From Bacillota bacterium (lineage in GTDB: Bacteria; Bacillota; Clostridia; Lachnospirales; Lachnospiraceae), in the NCBI GenBank assembly GCA_023411555.1, contig JAEYOQ010000062.1, positions 84,584 through 148,583 on the forward strand: 64,000 nucleotides of DNA, in the 5' to 3' direction. Both the position numbers and the translations under genes were made by a program. Under the pieces are notes generated by a model. That model was not told where the DNA came from and made no database searches. It saw only the letters and a program-made list of their open reading frames with translations. The stretch's first letter is position 1. Each line of letters starts with the position of its first letter. Of this stretch, positions 63,285 to 64,000 are shown one piece after another.

Positions 63285-64000
63285 ATGAGCAACGATTATG
63301 GTGCAGATCAAATTCAAATATTGGAAGGGTTGGAAGCAGTAAGAAAGAGACCGGGAATGTATATCGGATCTACTTCCTCCAAGGGATTACACAATCTGGT
63401 TTATGAAATAGTAGACAATGCGGTGGATGAGGCACTGGCCGGCTATTGTGATACCATAGACGTAACCATCAATCCGGATAATTCCGTAACCGTAATAGAT
63501 AATGGTCGCGGTATACCGATCGGTATTAACCACAAGAAGGGAATCCCTGCTGTTGAAGTTGTATTTACAATTCTTCATGCCGGTGGCAAGTTCGGTGGAG
63601 GGGGATATAAGGTTTCAGGCGGATTACATGGTGTAGGTGCTTCGGTTGTAAATGCCCTGTCAGAGTGGTTGGAGGTTGAGATCAGTATTGATGGTAAGAA
63701 GTATTACCAAAGATACGAGAGAGGCAAGGTTGTATGCCCTCTGAAAGAAATTGGAGAGACTTCAGACCAAGGTACGAAGGTATCCTTCCATCCGGACCCG
63801 GAGATTTTTGAGGAGACCGTATATGATTTTGATATTTTAAAGCAGCGCCTGAGAGAGATGGCATTTCTAACCAAGAATTTAAGAATTCGACTTCATGATA
63901 TCCGAGAGGAAGAAGTGAAGGAGAGAGATTTCCATTATGCCGGTGGCATTAAGGAATTTGTAGAGTACCTAAATCGTCATAAGGACCCACTGTACCAGGA
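63285..64000 (+). CDS. gyrB: DNA gyrase subunit B, 5' part
   Basis: The gene starts at ATG 63285 behind AGGGAGGT and runs off the right edge after 238 codons. The N-terminal ATPase domain has QIQILEGLEAVRKRPGMYIG, the N-box EIVDNAVDEALAGY, DNGRGIPIG and GGGYKVSGGLHGVGASVVNA. It supplies ATP turnover for negative supercoiling. The 5' leader holds a possible stem that includes the ribosome site. Confidence 0.96.
   Translation, partial: MSNDYGADQIQILEGLEAVRKRPGMYIGSTSSKGLHNLVYEIVDNAVDEALAGYCDTIDVTINPDNSVTVIDNGRGIPIGINHKKGIPAVEVVFTILHAGGKFGGGGYKVSGGLHGVGASVVNALSEWLEVEISIDGKKYYQRYERGKVVCPLKEIGETSDQGTKVSFHPDPEIFEETVYDFDILKQRLREMAFLTKNLRIRLHDIREEEVKERDFHYAGGIKEFVEYLNRHKDPLYQ

Overview
The window is a low-GC Firmicute chromosome segment carrying the replication origin. 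Gene order, a DUF3881 protein, the SufCBDSU machinery, AdhE and the AT-rich spacers fit a member of the Lachnospiraceae close to Lachnoclostridium/Anaerocolumna. This assignment rests on gene content only; no database search was run.

Layout. Position 1-8.3 kb: the 5' part of an RpiR regulator, a 39-residue membrane peptide, a secreted beta-helix protein, and a suf operon (marR-like regulator, sufC, sufB, sufD, sufS, sufU) for Fe-S cluster assembly. The regulator has a C-terminal cysteine cluster, and a 25-bp palindrome sits on its promoter. A 209-bp inverted-repeat element lies between sufC and sufB. Position 8.3-11.7 kb: a sugar cluster (LacI regulator, GH4 glycosidase, PfkB kinase). Position 11.8-13.5 kb: a tRNA-derived terminator and a chemoreceptor. 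Position 13.7-23.7 kb: an apparent phosphate-ester (or iron) uptake and sensing cluster, with a HAD phosphatase, a stand-alone binding protein, a CitA-type two-component system, a complete ABC importer and a glycerol-1-phosphate dehydrogenase. Position 23.9-31 kb: a TIR-like protein, tRNA-Lys, trxA, trmB, a flavoprotein, a D,D-carboxypeptidase, and an envelope protein ending in a FliM-like peptide. Position 31-36.5 kb: pstCAB-phoU-phoPR without pstS. Position 36.6-43.3 kb: tandem repeats, tRNA-Arg, DUF3881, HD-GYP, adhE under two Rex-like operators, and a GNAT enzyme.

Position 43.3-64 kb is the origin domain. Genes left of about 58.6 kb run leftward (parA-parB, degS/degU-like pair, rsmG, mnmG, mnmE, jag, yidC, yidD, rnpA, rpmH). 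Genes right of it run rightward (dnaA, dnaN, S4 protein, recF, gyrB). The rpmH-dnaA gap holds DnaA boxes and is the likely oriC. Four perfect 16-bp parS sites lie between 44.7 and 48.5 kb, around a decayed IS256-family element.

The observations most worth following up are: recF is interrupted by one in-frame TGA although the reading frame is otherwise full length (361 codons); the MarR-type protein may be an Fe-S-sensing suf regulator; the 13.7-23.7 kb cluster may import and oxidise a glycerol phosphate; the TIR-like protein carries an unrecognised beta-rich domain; and a 3' tRNA-Lys-like fragment forms one arm of a terminator.
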